Part shown: piece after piece, positions 22,263 through 32,201 of the stretch
Layout: each line of letters opens with the position of its first letter
Position numbering within the stretch: position 1 is the first letter of the stretch
Assembly (NCBI GenBank): GCA_010909165.1
Contig: MU008172.1
Coordinates: 124,001-188,000 of the forward strand
From: Anthoceros angustus
Lineage: Eukaryota > Streptophyta > Anthocerotopsida > Anthocerotales > Anthocerotaceae
Reading direction: 5' to 3'
DNA length: 64,000 nt
Made by a program: the position numbers and the translations under genes
The notes under the pieces: generated by a model
Seen by the model: only the letters and a program-made list of their open reading frames with translations
Told to the model about the DNA's origin: nothing
Databases searched by the model: none

Positions 22263-23479
22263 ATAGAAATAAATATGCTATTAGGGTAAAAAATATTTGG
22301 CACATTTTAGTTTGTTAGTCCGATGCTGATCATAGCTCAACAGATCAACCAAACCAATCCCAAATCCGACGATGTCCCAAGAACATAAACTGACCAAATA
22401 TCTATTAAAAAACTAGTATAAAGTAACCTAGGATGTAAAATAACTAACTATTAACTTAAAATAGTTTCTCCTCGGGCGAGGCGACAGATTTGGGCCTAAC
22501 GGATGGGGTTTCCGTTTCTCCTCAGGCGACAGAATTGGCCCATCCTTCACGATGTTAGGTCTCCCTGGAGGCTCGAGCAACAGAAATGAGCGCCCGCACT
22601 CGAGGCTGATAACAGTTCGGTGAGCCAGCACAGCAATTGACCTAGAGATCCATGAGGCAGGCAAGCACATTGCCCATGCACCCTATCTAGCAATTCTGGT
22701 TGGAGTCAAGGCTCGCTAGAGCAAAGCCTTGGGTCTGTTCTTTTCCCAGCTGTGCTCGGACTGTCCCGAAGCACGGCCAATCCCGAGCAGCGTCCCGGGG
22801 CCCGCCCTGGATGCCATAATTCTGTTCCCAACTGGACACCATTGTTGCACACCAGGACGGGAGGAACTTGAAGTTGGTTCACCTCCAAAGCCAGCCCCTT
22901 CAGCTAAGATGCATAGCGAGGAAGGCTGTGATGAGTGCTACTACGGCATACGCAGCGATCCAGAGCAGCCCTTGGCACAGGAGGCACCCACAACTCACGT
23001 TGCGAGCCATCACCTGCAGGATTGGAGCAGAAGCTACATCAGCACCGGTCCCTGCACTTCTCCAAGCAGAGGCACACCAGATCGGGAGGGGGTGGCGCAG
23101 AAACCCTATTTGCGCGCTGCGGAAATTGCGGCGCCCAATGTCATCCAGCTACCAGTGCGATCGCTGTGAAACTTCCCCACACTTTGAAGCAGCGCAGCTG
23201 CCATGCGGGCCAGAGGGGGCGGAGCAAGCATTGTAGTCCGAATGAGCACAGAGGCAGGCGAAAGCTGCTGTACATGGCGAAAGCTGTTGCTATATGCAGC
23301 GGCACCCAACTGGATAACGAGAACGAGGCGCAGGAATCGAGCCTCGATGACCTCATCAGCCTCGTACGAGCCTATGAGAAAAACGCACGCGGAACCTACC
23401 ACTTGCCGGAGCCCAAGGCCTGCTGACGCCAAATCCTGGCTCCTGCCTAGCTCTCAGATTGGGCTGGACGCTGCTCCAA
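22263..23479. other. Unassigned region with overlapping open frames
   Basis: From about 22730 to 23430 several plus-strand frames of 100 to 163 codons overlap. One ends LDDLISLVRAYEKNARG..HLPEPKAC before a stop at 23426. It also contains Cys/His-rich bits (RCGNCGAQCH) that recall a degraded zinc knuckle. No signal peptide, no complete domain and no splice structure could be fixed. It could be a terminal exon of an unknown gene or a transposon relic. Confidence 0.2.
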
Positions 23480-23830
23480 TTGCAGCTGCCAGTGCATATG
23501 TGAGGTGACATGAGAGTAATTTTTATCAGCGGGGCTGACATGCGCGAGTAATTTTTATCGGCGAGATCAGCAAGAGGGTAGCTATGGGAGAAGTTGAAGA
23601 AAATCTATTCTAGTCCACTATTTTCCGTCATGGGCAGGGGCTCCTGCTGTGCTGCTTGGCAACTATGTAAATAAAGCCGCCTGCTGTGCTGCTTGGCAAC
23701 TATGTAAATCCCCAGTTTGTATGTGTGAGGTGGCTGTTTGGCAACTGTGTAAATCCCCAGATGCATGTGTGAGGTGACATGAGAGAGTAATTTGTATCAG
23801 CGGGATCCCAGGTTGCATGACTGTGGAGCT
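23480..23830. repeat. Cluster of short interspersed direct repeats
   Basis: Two phrases alternate: TGTGAGGTGACATGAGAG(A)GTAATTT..ATCAGCGG (near 23500, 23540 as a variant, and 23770) and GCTTGGCAACTATGTAAAT (near 23655, 23692 and 23735 as a variant). Local tandem amplification; no gene. The following 23831-24468 holds no recognisable gene. Confidence 0.6.
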
Positions 23831-24468
23831 CATCCTCTTCTCTGAAGTGAGCTCCACTTTGCGAAAGCTGCAGTACGGACGGATCTGAATTCATGTCCTG
23901 TCATCCCATCACTGTGCTAACGCTGTCCACGTACATTCAATCTTGATACATCAGCGGAAGGTAGCGAAACTAGCTAGTGTTACTGCAACGCCAAAATTTG
24001 CTGTGGTTCGCCAACTGGACAAACTCTCCTAGTCCTGGTTGCTGCCGCATGCGCTCATAACTTGGAAGCTAGTAAAGGATTTGAACTGCCTTTAGCACTC
24101 AGGGGAGTTTCCACCCTGGCTTATGGTCGAGGCATGGACATGTACAAGGCGTACAGAAAGGTATCTCTGGTCGACAGAAAACCGCCACATAGGAAGAAGT
24201 CAAGGAGGAGTCCGGTCTGAATTAACAGTTGCAACAGAAGGTTCACTGAAAGGGCTACATCTCTTTCCCTCCGGATCCCTCGTAACCTAGCGGACTTGGC
24301 ACACTACTACTCTTCCTACCCGTAATTCGTACAGTTCGTGACGCTTGTTTCTCGGTATGCACTGAACTAGCTACATAACTCGGACCATCTTTGGACCACA
24401 GGTCGGACGCCTCTCCCGAGCAAAATTGCAACCTAGAGAAATAGTGTAGCATCTGAAGTGTACTAGCA

Positions 24469-24539
24469 TCCGTTGTAGTCTAGACGATTCATAGATGGTT
24501 CTCACCTGAGCGACACGGGATCAAATCCTCGACAACGGA
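24469..24539 (+). pseudogene. tRNA-Glu(CTC)-like pseudogene
   Basis: The 71-nt segment starts TCCGTTGTAGTCTAG and ends CAACGGA, giving a perfect 7-bp acceptor stem as in plant tRNA-Glu. The anticodon-loop string TTCTCAC (CTC anticodon) is present, and a T-arm-like GGGATCAAATCC follows. The anticodon stem is mostly unpaired (GATGG against CTGAG) and the D-arm is altered, so it is unlikely to make a working tRNA. It may be a decayed gene or the head of a SINE. Confidence 0.65.
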
Positions 24540-24590
24540 GTGTCAGCACCACATCTTTGATCGCGACTTAAAAACGTCGGTGACACCGCG

Positions 24591-24864
24591 GCCATTCTCG
24601 GCCTTAGATGTGTAAATCCACAACTTGCCAGGCAGCACAGCAGGCCATTCTCGCAGGCAGAACAGCAGGCCATTCTCGGCCTTAGATGTGTAAATCTACA
24701 ACTTGCCAGGCAGCACAGCAGGCCATTCTCGCAGGCAGAACAGCAGGCCATTCTCGGCCTTAGATGTGTAAATCCACAACTTGCCAGGCAGCACAGCAGG
24801 CCATTCTCGCAGGCAGAACAGCAGGCCATTCTCGGCCTTAGATATGTAAATCCACAACTTGCTG
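24591..24864. repeat. 78-bp minisatellite, three full units and a partial one
   Basis: Units start with GCCATTCTCGGCCTTAGATG at 24591, 24669, 24747 and 24825, exactly 78 bp apart and nearly identical. The period is 26 codons, so the minus strand stays open across the array and would encode repeats of the form MACCSACENGLLCC. A second minus frame is also open, which argues that openness is a by-product of the period. Confidence 0.92.
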
Positions 24865-25928
24865 ATCGAGCAGATGGAGAGTACTCTCACGTCACCTCAT
24901 ACATGCACAAAATCCCGTCACAAAACCAGACCTGAAAGAGATGATGAGACCCGTTGTGATCATATTCCGCAATCCTTTGCCTAATGCTGCATTTGGCAAA
25001 TTTGTTGCCCGTTGCGTGGCTTTTGTTTATCATCTGATATCGTCGAATAAAACCACAACCATTTCTTCATATCCGAAATCTGCTTGGATAAGACCTCCGC
25101 CCAAGAGCAAGAATCCAGCTGCACAGTTGCACAGGAGCCATGTGTTGTGCACCAGCAGTCTGCGCCCGGACCGCTCCGTTTGCAAACTCATGTCCAGGTC
25201 AATCTACGTCACGAGAATTACACCCACTGTATTTGTGTGGGCTGCAAACAAGGCCCGCGAATTGCACATTCGAAAATGGAACTAAAATGGTCCGGCTGTA
25301 AGGGGGAAGCTGGACCTACTGGCCTGGACAGGAAAGTCGGCATCCTCACCCTGAAGAACTGCCACAAAGCTTGGCGAGACGAGGGCCCGCTCATCGTGAT
25401 GGAGTTGAAGCCAGGCTCAACGTTGTTGTAAGCAAAGAGGCCGTCGTGTAGGTTAACCGAAACACCGAAAGCCTACAAATGGATTAAGCAAAACAAGTGT
25501 GCCCGATCGCAAGCCCTGCCGCTGAAGGCCACGATGTCTGGCCGGCGAGCTGCGTGTCCGCCTTAAATTCAACACCGCACAAATGAAAGGCAGAGTGTTG
25601 TCCGAGGCAACCCCGAGAGGGCAGGAGGGCAGGCGAGCGGCAGGTGCATGCATGGAGGGCAGGAAGGGAAGGAGACACGAGGGCAATGAGAGACCGCCAC
25701 GGCAACATGGCACCTGTCACCCCCAGACTTGGCTTTTCACTCCCGCCCCGTTATCTGCTGTCGGCGCAGTAGAAAAGCCGTTACCGCGGCAGTCCAGGCA
25801 TCAAGTTTCTTTACTCTTCACGACCCGAACCTGCTCGCCTGTCTCTTTTAGCTTCCGCTTCACGACCCACTGCGATCAGCCTCGAGACGAGGCATCCCGT
25901 CTCACACATTTCTTCTTCACTTCCGGCA
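24865..25928. other. Upstream region of the LEA-like gene; no firm gene
   Basis: About 1.06 kb between the minisatellite and the LEA-like gene. It contains one possible exon (listed separately at 25084-25431). The last 350 bases are purine-rich then pyrimidine-rich and probably form the promoter and 5' UTR of the LEA-like gene. Confidence 0.35.
25084..25431 (+). CDS. Possible small protein or terminal exon, unknown
   Basis: A 115-codon frame beginning MDKTSAQEQESSC and ending KNCHKAWRDEGPLIVMELKP. The last 40 residues have balanced composition and look more protein-like than the rest, so this may be the 3' exon of an unrecognised gene. There is no known domain and the frame may be chance. 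Confidence 0.2.
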   Translation: MDKTSAQEQESSCTVAQEPCVVHQQSAPGPLRLQTHVQVNLRHENYTHCICVGCKQGPRIAHSKMELKWSGCKGEAGPTGLDRKVGILTLKNCHKAWRDEGPLIVMELKPGSTLL

Positions 25929-26543
25929 ATGGCAGCTGCAAGCGTGGCAGCTATGGCGTCCGCGGTCGCCACCCCGTCCGCCTTGTCGGTGCGGTCGCCC
26001 GCCGTGAGCGGGAGCGCGCGTCTGCAGAGCTCGAGCGCGAGCCTGGCGGGGCTGCGGATGCGGTTGCTGCACCGGGCAGCTGCCCCGGCCGTCCGCTTGG
26101 CGCCGACTGTGCTGGTGCGCTGCGAGGACGATCCCAGCGGCATTCTCGACAAGGCGCAGGAAGCGGCCGGAAACGTGAGCAACAAGGTGAAGGGAGCGGC
26201 GCAGCAGGCGAGCGATTTCGTGCAAGGCAAGTCGGGCGAGGCCAAGGAGCAGGCGCAGGGCGCGGGGCATGAGCTGCGCTCCCGCACCGACGACGCGCTG
26301 TCTCAGGGCCAGAGCCACGCCGAGGGCTTGAAGTCCCAGGCGCAGGGCAACGCGTCCGGGCTGGGCAAGCAGGCCGAGGGCCTCAAGGAGCAGGTGAAGG
26401 GCGGGCTGGACCAGGCCAAAGACAGCATCACCGGCGCGGGCCAGGAGGCGCAGGCCGGCTCCACTGTCAAGTCCAACCTGGACGACCTGTCCAAGAACGC
26501 GCAAAACACCGCCGACGACGCCAATCGCCGCATCCAGCAATGA
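25929..26543 (+). CDS. Chloroplast-targeted LEA-like protein
   Basis: A 204-residue intronless protein. Residues 1 to ~65 are Ala/Ser/Arg-rich without acidic residues and end at LVRC, before the acidic EDD start of the mature part, a typical plastid transit peptide boundary. The mature part is hydrophilic, helical and repetitive: DKAQEAAGNVSNKVKGAAQQ, GEAKEQAQGAGHELRS, GLGKQAEGLKEQVKGGLDQA. These resemble group-3 (LEA_4-type) 11-residue amphipathic repeats rich in Ala, Lys, Gln and Gly, with no Cys or Trp after the transit peptide. Such proteins protect membranes and enzymes during drying or cold; that role is inferred from the family. The GC-rich antisense frame (25917-26561) is a shadow. 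Confidence 0.8.
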   Translation: MAAASVAAMASAVATPSALSVRSPAVSGSARLQSSSASLAGLRMRLLHRAAAPAVRLAPTVLVRCEDDPSGILDKAQEAAGNVSNKVKGAAQQASDFVQGKSGEAKEQAQGAGHELRSRTDDALSQGQSHAEGLKSQAQGNASGLGKQAEGLKEQVKGGLDQAKDSITGAGQEAQAGSTVKSNLDDLSKNAQNTADDANRRIQQ

Positions 26544-27395
26544 GCGCTCCCCTTCCAGCATGTTGGCTGCCGTTTTTGTTTGTACAGTAGGAGATTGTGT
26601 GCGCAGGGCAACCCAACCGGCCCTTCACAAGGACACGGGAGAATCGTTCAGATTCGGGCAGATAGACTGAATGGTCAAACGATCCTCACTGCAACATTTT
26701 CTCACTGCTGTTGAAGAAAATGTGAAGCATGAAGAGCGCTTGATAGGGCAGTTCTGCTGATCACCAGCACCTGCGGGGACCTCCAGTGAATCCTCAGGAG
26801 ATGGTTGTGCTCTAGAACAGTGCAGGGTTAGCAAGCATTCATTCATTCTGTCCATACTTTGGATTAGGAGTAGGAAGTCAAGCACCCCGGGTGGAAATGA
26901 CATCCGAGAATGACAAGTGTGAATAGTAAAACGACAATGAGGTTGCTGATTCGAACTGTCGAAAGGGTGTCTGCCTGTTGTTCAAACGTACGCTCCCTGG
27001 CCTGTGAGCTGCGGATGTATTGATCAAACAAGGTCACGCATAAGAAAGCGAGGATGCATCTAGAAACCCAAATCTCTGCCGGCACCCACCCGGGGACTGG
27101 TTTCATACACGGCCCTTGGATAAGATGCAAAGATTGTGATTTGTCCACCTCATCATCTTCCTTCCACATATGTATAAGCCCGTCACAAAATGAGACCTGA
27201 AACAGGTAAGAGACATAAAAGAATGAAGTCATTTACACGTCGTTGTAACCACCCTTGTCCTTCGATTTTCGGGAGAGTACCAACGGCAAGGAAAAGTTTA
27301 CTTTATCCACGAGGAGGAGAAGAAGAAAATTTTATTTAAGTCGCGTAATGATAGAGAATTTTGTAATTAAAACCATGTCAATTATTGTCAGCATA
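26544..27395. other. 3' flank of the LEA-like gene and intergenic DNA
   Basis: No gene recognised. A minus frame of 122 codons (27232-26864) contains a hydrophobic stretch LIVVLLFTLVILG but no other support. At about 27325 the phrase GAAAATTTTATTTAAGTC matches the start of the hairpin spacer at 16830 and 18733. Confidence 0.35.
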
Positions 27396-27428
27396 TCCAT
27401 TGTAGTCTAGACGGTTAGGGATCCCCCG
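27396..27428 (+). pseudogene. tRNA-Glu-like 5' fragment
   Basis: TCCATTGTAGTCTAGACGGTT resembles the first ~25 bases of plant tRNA-Glu (one change in the acceptor stem) and shares TGTAGTCTAGACG with the relic at 24469. The 3' half is absent. Probably a tRNA or SINE fragment. Confidence 0.45.
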
Positions 27429-27599
27429 TTGGCCGGACAGCGCAGGTAATTCTTTCTTCAGCAGCGATAGTTCCTCTTCTAGCAGGTTGGATTATGTTAT
27501 TGGTGACATCGGCCTTCTCTCGCGTATTTCAAGGCTCTGGACTCTGGACTCCACATGTTTGGAGTCTGACCATGCTGCTGATTGTTTTGATCTTTGTTC

Positions 27600-30248
27600 C
27601 TCCGCCCCCCCTCAGGATCACCCTCCCCCCTCCCACTGTCTCTCCACCAGATTCACGTTTCCACAAGACCTTGTACCCCAATTTTCCAGCTTGCTCCGCT
27701 CCTCCTTGCTTCCATTCCCCACCCTCCCTTTTCTTGTTGCCACTTAGCCTCTGCTGTTCTAACCTCTGCCACTCCACTTTCCTTTCAAATTTTGCCATCC
27801 TCCCCCTGCAAACCAACCCCCGCCATCCTCGGTTTGATGCGGATTGTAAGCGCATGCGCTCTCAATTGCATCTCACTTTGCGCCAACTTAATCTCCTCCC
27901 CGGATCCCATCATTCCGCTCTTTACAAAGCCACTGTCAAGCCTTACAAAGCCTTCATCTCCATGAAAAGTCCCAATTCATCCAAGCTGAACACACCCGTC
28001 TTATCTCTCTGCTTCGAACGTCCCCCGGTGGCTCTGCCTTTTGGAAGGAATTCCACACCCGCTCACCCATTCTTCTCAAAGCCACTCCTGAACTCCTCTC
28101 CTATGTTCATAGTCTTTACCACATCCCTCCGCCTCCACCTTTGATTCCTCGATCACGGTCTCGGGTTTTCACGCCAATCTCGTTGCCCGTGCTATCAGGG
28201 CTCGGAGTGGTCGACTCGACCCTAATGGTATCCCCGGGATTTATTCCGGTTCTTGACTCTACCTCCTTCTCCTCGCATCTTGCCTCTCTGCTTAATGATG
28301 CTTTGTCTTTCTTCACGATCCTTGGTGTGAGAATGATATCCACTCCATTCTCAAAATGGCGACCCTTATCTCCCTTCTAATTACCGATTTATCACCGTGG
28401 AGTCTATCTATGCTAAGATCTTTAGCTCTAGTTTGGAGATCTTGACTACTTCACAGGTGAGGAGGCTAAGGTGCGTGCTCGGGGCCAAGCCGGTTTCCGG
28501 TCGAATACTTTGGATCATCTTTTACCCTCGGCTATTGTTGAAGGGGCTCGACATCGAAGAAGCTCTATTGTTTTGTTGACTTTAAGCGTGCTTTCAACTC
28601 ATGCCTTGGGATAAGTTGTTTGAGACTTCAATCTCTTAAGATGCCTCCTCATTTGTGGCATCTGCTACCCTTCTCTACAAAGGGTCTTTGCTCGAATCAA
28701 GACTCCCGTGGTTTGTCTTCCCACGGATCCCTATCCAACTTGGCGTTCGCGAGGCGACCTTTGTCCCCAAATCTCTTTGGGTTGTATATTGATGAGCTTG
28801 AGGAATGGCTTCTTGATCTGGCGACCACGGTGCTCGGCTATTTCGAAAGTATTCCTATCCTCCTATATGGATGATATTGTTCTTTTATCTCATTCCGAGG
28901 GCCTGCAAAGCAATCGGATGTTTTATCCCTTTTTGTAAAACCAAGGGTCTCTTTGTCAATCACAGCAAGACCAAGATTATGCGGTTCAACACTCGGGATT
29001 ACAAGGGTGATTGCAAATTTTATTATGATGGTCGGAGGTGGAGATGGTTCGATCCTATACTTATCTGGTATCACTATTTTCGGTCCTAAATTTAATTGGA
29101 CCTCCTCTCGCCTCCTCCGCTACCAAGGGATGGGCTCATGCTTTGCGCCGTTCTTTTATCTGAGGATGAATCTTGAGGATATCAATCTTGGAAGCACTGC
29201 TCAACACTATGGTAATTCCCTCCGCCTTGTATGGCGCTGAAATTTGGGGCCGGATCTTTCCTTCTTCTTGGGCGAAGGTGGAAAGGGTTCAATCTTCCTT
29301 TCTCCGCTCACATTGCTTGGCGTTCAACTCCATTACCCATCCTCCTTTACGAATTTGCAGCCTTTCCCCTCGAACTTGATGGCCTTTTTCGCCTCTCATC
29401 CTTTCTTTACCGCCTCCACCTCCTTGATATTGCTAATCCCATTTTGGATCCCCCTTACCTCCTCCTTGCCTTTAGGTCCTCCCGCTCGCTCTGGCTCAAT
29501 ACTGACCCACAAGCTTCTTTTTGCTGGCTTTCTCAAGCTGCCAACTGGCTTAGAAGATTCGAGTTTGAACCTTTTCGACTCGCTTGGCCCTCTCCTCCTC
29601 CCAACTCCCCTTTCTCACATCCCCCAACCACTCCATTCATAGGCCCTTAAATTAAGATACCTTCGCCTCACTGGTCCCCTCTTTCCTTTTCCCCTCTCAC
29701 TTCTAGACTCCGCTTTTACAAAGACGAGCTCCGAGTTAATCCTCCTCCGTAAATTTCCTACCCCCCGCTACCTCGGTTCCCCTTTCCTTCAAACTCCGCA
29801 CACTCATAGGTCAATTCGTGTTAGCTCCCACCACCTCCGGATTGAGACCACCGCTGGCTCAAGCCTACCCTCCCAAGACGATAGGATCTGCAAGCTTTGC
29901 TCCTTGGATCCCGAATCAATCACACTTCCTCTTTTATTGTCCCGCCTATGCCGATATTCGGTCTCGTTACTCTCTTCTTTTGAATGTGCGGCTTCCGCAG
30001 ATTTTTCTCTTTCCACATTCCTAGGCTCTGGACTATGTCTCTCGAGCTTCTTGATCTTGGCGGTCCTTGTTGGACTCCTTGTAGTCTTTGCCTTCTTTTA
30101 CCTTCCCTCATCAGTCTTGCTTCTCTAGTTCAGACGTGCGTAAGTGTACTCGGTTTTTAAACCTCTTTTATGCTGTACTATCTCTGTCCCATGATGGTTC
30201 TTCCATCCTTTGTGGACATAAATAAAGTTGTTGTTGTTGTTGTTGTTG
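27600..30248 (+). mobile_element. Non-LTR retrotransposon (LINE), 5'-truncated and frameshifted
   Basis: Reverse-transcriptase-bearing LINE. The linker after the (missing) endonuclease shows RFDADCKRMRSQLHL (~27830). The RT domain shows QAGFRSNTLDHL (~28490), a FKRAF-like (F)DFKRAFNS region (~28580), NLFGLYIDELEEWLLD (~28770), the catalytic YMDDIVLLS (~28865) and SKTKIMRFNTRD (~28970). A C-terminal Cys/His knuckle reads HFLFYCPAYADIRSRY with KLC upstream (~29895-29960). The frame shifts repeatedly. The element ends AATAAAG(TTG)n at 30222-30248, a simple-repeat tail typical of LINE insertion by target-primed reverse transcription. The last ~700 bp recur at 44637-45369. Confidence 0.85.
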
Positions 30249-30395
30249 GGAAAAAGGTTTAGTAATGAATAGGTTTAGGTTACCGGGGTTTATACAACCC
30301 TAACTCAAGAGACACAATTTTGTTCTTATATACTCTTGTTTAACATTAATTGCATTGTATCATTTTACAAAATATCAGCTTCCCCTAGTTTAACA
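30244..30395 (+). mobile_element. Copia-type LTR, first copy
   Basis: Ends CCCCTAGTTTAACA immediately before the primer binding site. It contains TTCTTATATACTC, a TATA-like promoter motif. It corresponds to the 170-bp LTR at 45366-45535, but the first ~40 bases differ, so its 5' end is damaged. It begins inside the LINE tail. Confidence 0.75.
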
Positions 30396-30407
30396 TGGTA
30401 TCAGAGC
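30396..30407 (+). other. Primer binding site, initiator-Met tRNA
   Basis: TGGTATCAGAGC lies directly after the LTR terminal CA. It is complementary to the 3' end of plant initiator tRNA-Met, the usual primer of copia elements. Confidence 0.9.
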
Positions 30408-31012
30408 ATACTATTTAATGACTTGTGATCAGGTTCATACGAATTATTCTAGCACACAATGTGCAATTGTCATGATAGACTTTTGCAGAATTCTGTGCCG
30501 GAGCAAATCGTATAAACCTGCATTCTAAGTCAGTGTTTGCGAAGTTTACAAATAGAGAAATATGTCTATACTACTTTGCAAATGATCCTGATAATTGGTT
30601 GCAATGGCTCGAGGACTTGGAGGACATAGGCATCGCGAAGTTCTCCACCCTCAGCCTGAAATTGCTCTAGAAGGAGTCCTCCAGGAGGCCTCCACCACCA
30701 CCGAGGAGGAGGCGCCTCCACCGTCGGCATGGTGGACTTGAGAGGGCGCATCGCGAATTGCAAACTAACAACATTCGTGAGGAGTTCTAGTCCTCAGGCC
30801 TACTACGTTAGACAATCTGAAAAATCAGAAAGGAATTCTGGAATTCAAAGGAATTCATATCCAGCTGCTGCTCAGCAGCCCCCAAGTCTAAATTTTGCTA
30901 ATCTCTCCCTAACGTATATTACCTTGGTGGGTAGGATCAATTCGTTTGAGGCTATCTTCCTGGACAAATTTGCAAGACTTGAAGAGCACTATTTGACATC
31001 TTTGCGCCGTTT
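30408..31012 (+). mobile_element. Copia leader fragment, family copy 1
   Basis: Untranslated leader of the copia element, including a recurring block (TTGCAATGGCTCGAGGACTTGG to GAGCACTATTTGACATC). Versions of this block recur at about 45720-46120, 46620-46910 and 47840-48175. A possible peptide (VGRINSFEAIFLDKFARLEEHY) is shared by three of them. The fragment breaks off near 31012. Confidence 0.7.
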
Positions 31013-32201
31013 GTTACTTTCGAGCCCTTGCACTGAGGCCATGTGAGAGCAAGGCCGCTTGATCTAACAAATCCGCTTGGGCGGATCGCCGATGGTCGGC
31101 TCCTGCAAATCCACATTGTGGCGGCCCCGCGCGGCGCCATCCCATGTCGAGCACTTTCCTCCCCAGCAGGTGCGCACCCTCACCAATTCGGCGGCATCCA
31201 CCTCTGTTGCCAGTGGAGTCCCCTTGAAAATCTCTTCCCATGCTGAGGAGGGGTCCGCTTCTGAGGTCAGCCCTAATCCCTCCGGGGTTGGTTCATCATC
31301 TGCATCCAGGTCAGCAAAATTGTCTTCCTCGGATCGCGCCTCCTCTTCCGCCACCTCAATCTGCCGTTTGGCCTTCATTTTCTGCCTTGGCGCCCGATCG
31401 ACACGGTGGCCAGCGCGTCCACTTCACCTTTTTTATTTGAGGGCCTTCCACCCCGGTCTTCCTCTTTTTGCTGGTAGAAATTTCCTTCTCTTCCTCAGAA
31501 CTGCCTGTCGCCACGGACTCCCAGCTATCCGATTTCTCCTCGATTTCCTCCTTGGGCTCCTCCGCCTTCCATTTCACCTCCTAGCTTCCCACATGTGAAG
31601 GAGGCCACAATTCCACCTCTGGGCGGGCGGTTAGCATGCGCATAAGATGGACGAAATGGTGAAATTAGAGAGGTCGGGGTAGGAGAAATCGAGTTCAACC
31701 TCTCTTCACACAACATCGAGAGAATTAGGTCCCAATCGATTTTCGCCCCTTGACCTTCATGGAGGAGCAATGACAGAGTGGTCGGACAAATAATCCACTT
31801 CTTGTCTGCGAGAAACATAGGAACCATCTGGCGGACCCATCAAGCTGCGCATTGCCAAATCCGCGTCGGCCGGCCGTTGGGTTCCGGTCGCCCGCCTTAA
31901 CCGGGCGGCTGCTTCTTCTTTGCTCCTTTTAGGACGGTTCCATCGCAAACCACACTGCCTCCTCCTTCTGCGCCCATACACTCTCTAACCAATTCAGTCC
32001 CAATCCTGCGGCTTCGCTCTAATTCCCTCGCTTGGTCCTTCCGGTGGCGCACACTCTACACCGACCCAAGTTCATGTAATTCCACCATTCCTCCATGAAG
32101 CCAAGCCCCAGCTCCTTCACCAATTCCCCAGCTCGGACTTTCCAATGATCCATGTTTGGCCATTGAGCAAGCACAATCTCAGCTGTGACCTTGGGCGCCA
32201 T
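31013..32201 (-). pseudogene. Decayed minus-strand open-frame cluster, probable transposon gene
   Basis: Minus frames follow one another from MAPKVTAEIVLAQWPNMDHW (32201) through KKWIICPTTLSLLLHEG and IDWDLILSMLCEERL (~31790-31700). A Lys/Glu-rich part (KWKAEEPKEEIEEK) and an acidic part (EEEARSEEDNFADLDADDE, ~31330) follow, ending near 31064. Frame changes separate them. The layout (globular part followed by a charged tail) recalls transposon-encoded gag-like proteins of plants, but no family was recognised. Confidence 0.35.

Noticed and set aside
24591-24864. CRISPR-like regular repeat array
   Set aside because: The units are contiguous with no unique spacers and the genome is eukaryotic; it is a minisatellite.
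25917-26561. 214-codon minus-strand frame opposite the LEA-like gene
   Set aside because: Antisense shadow of a GC-rich repetitive gene; the plus strand has the transit peptide and LEA repeats.
28116-28343. Acidic/basic minus-strand frame inside the LINE
   Set aside because: Opposite strand of the reverse-transcriptase region; shadow.
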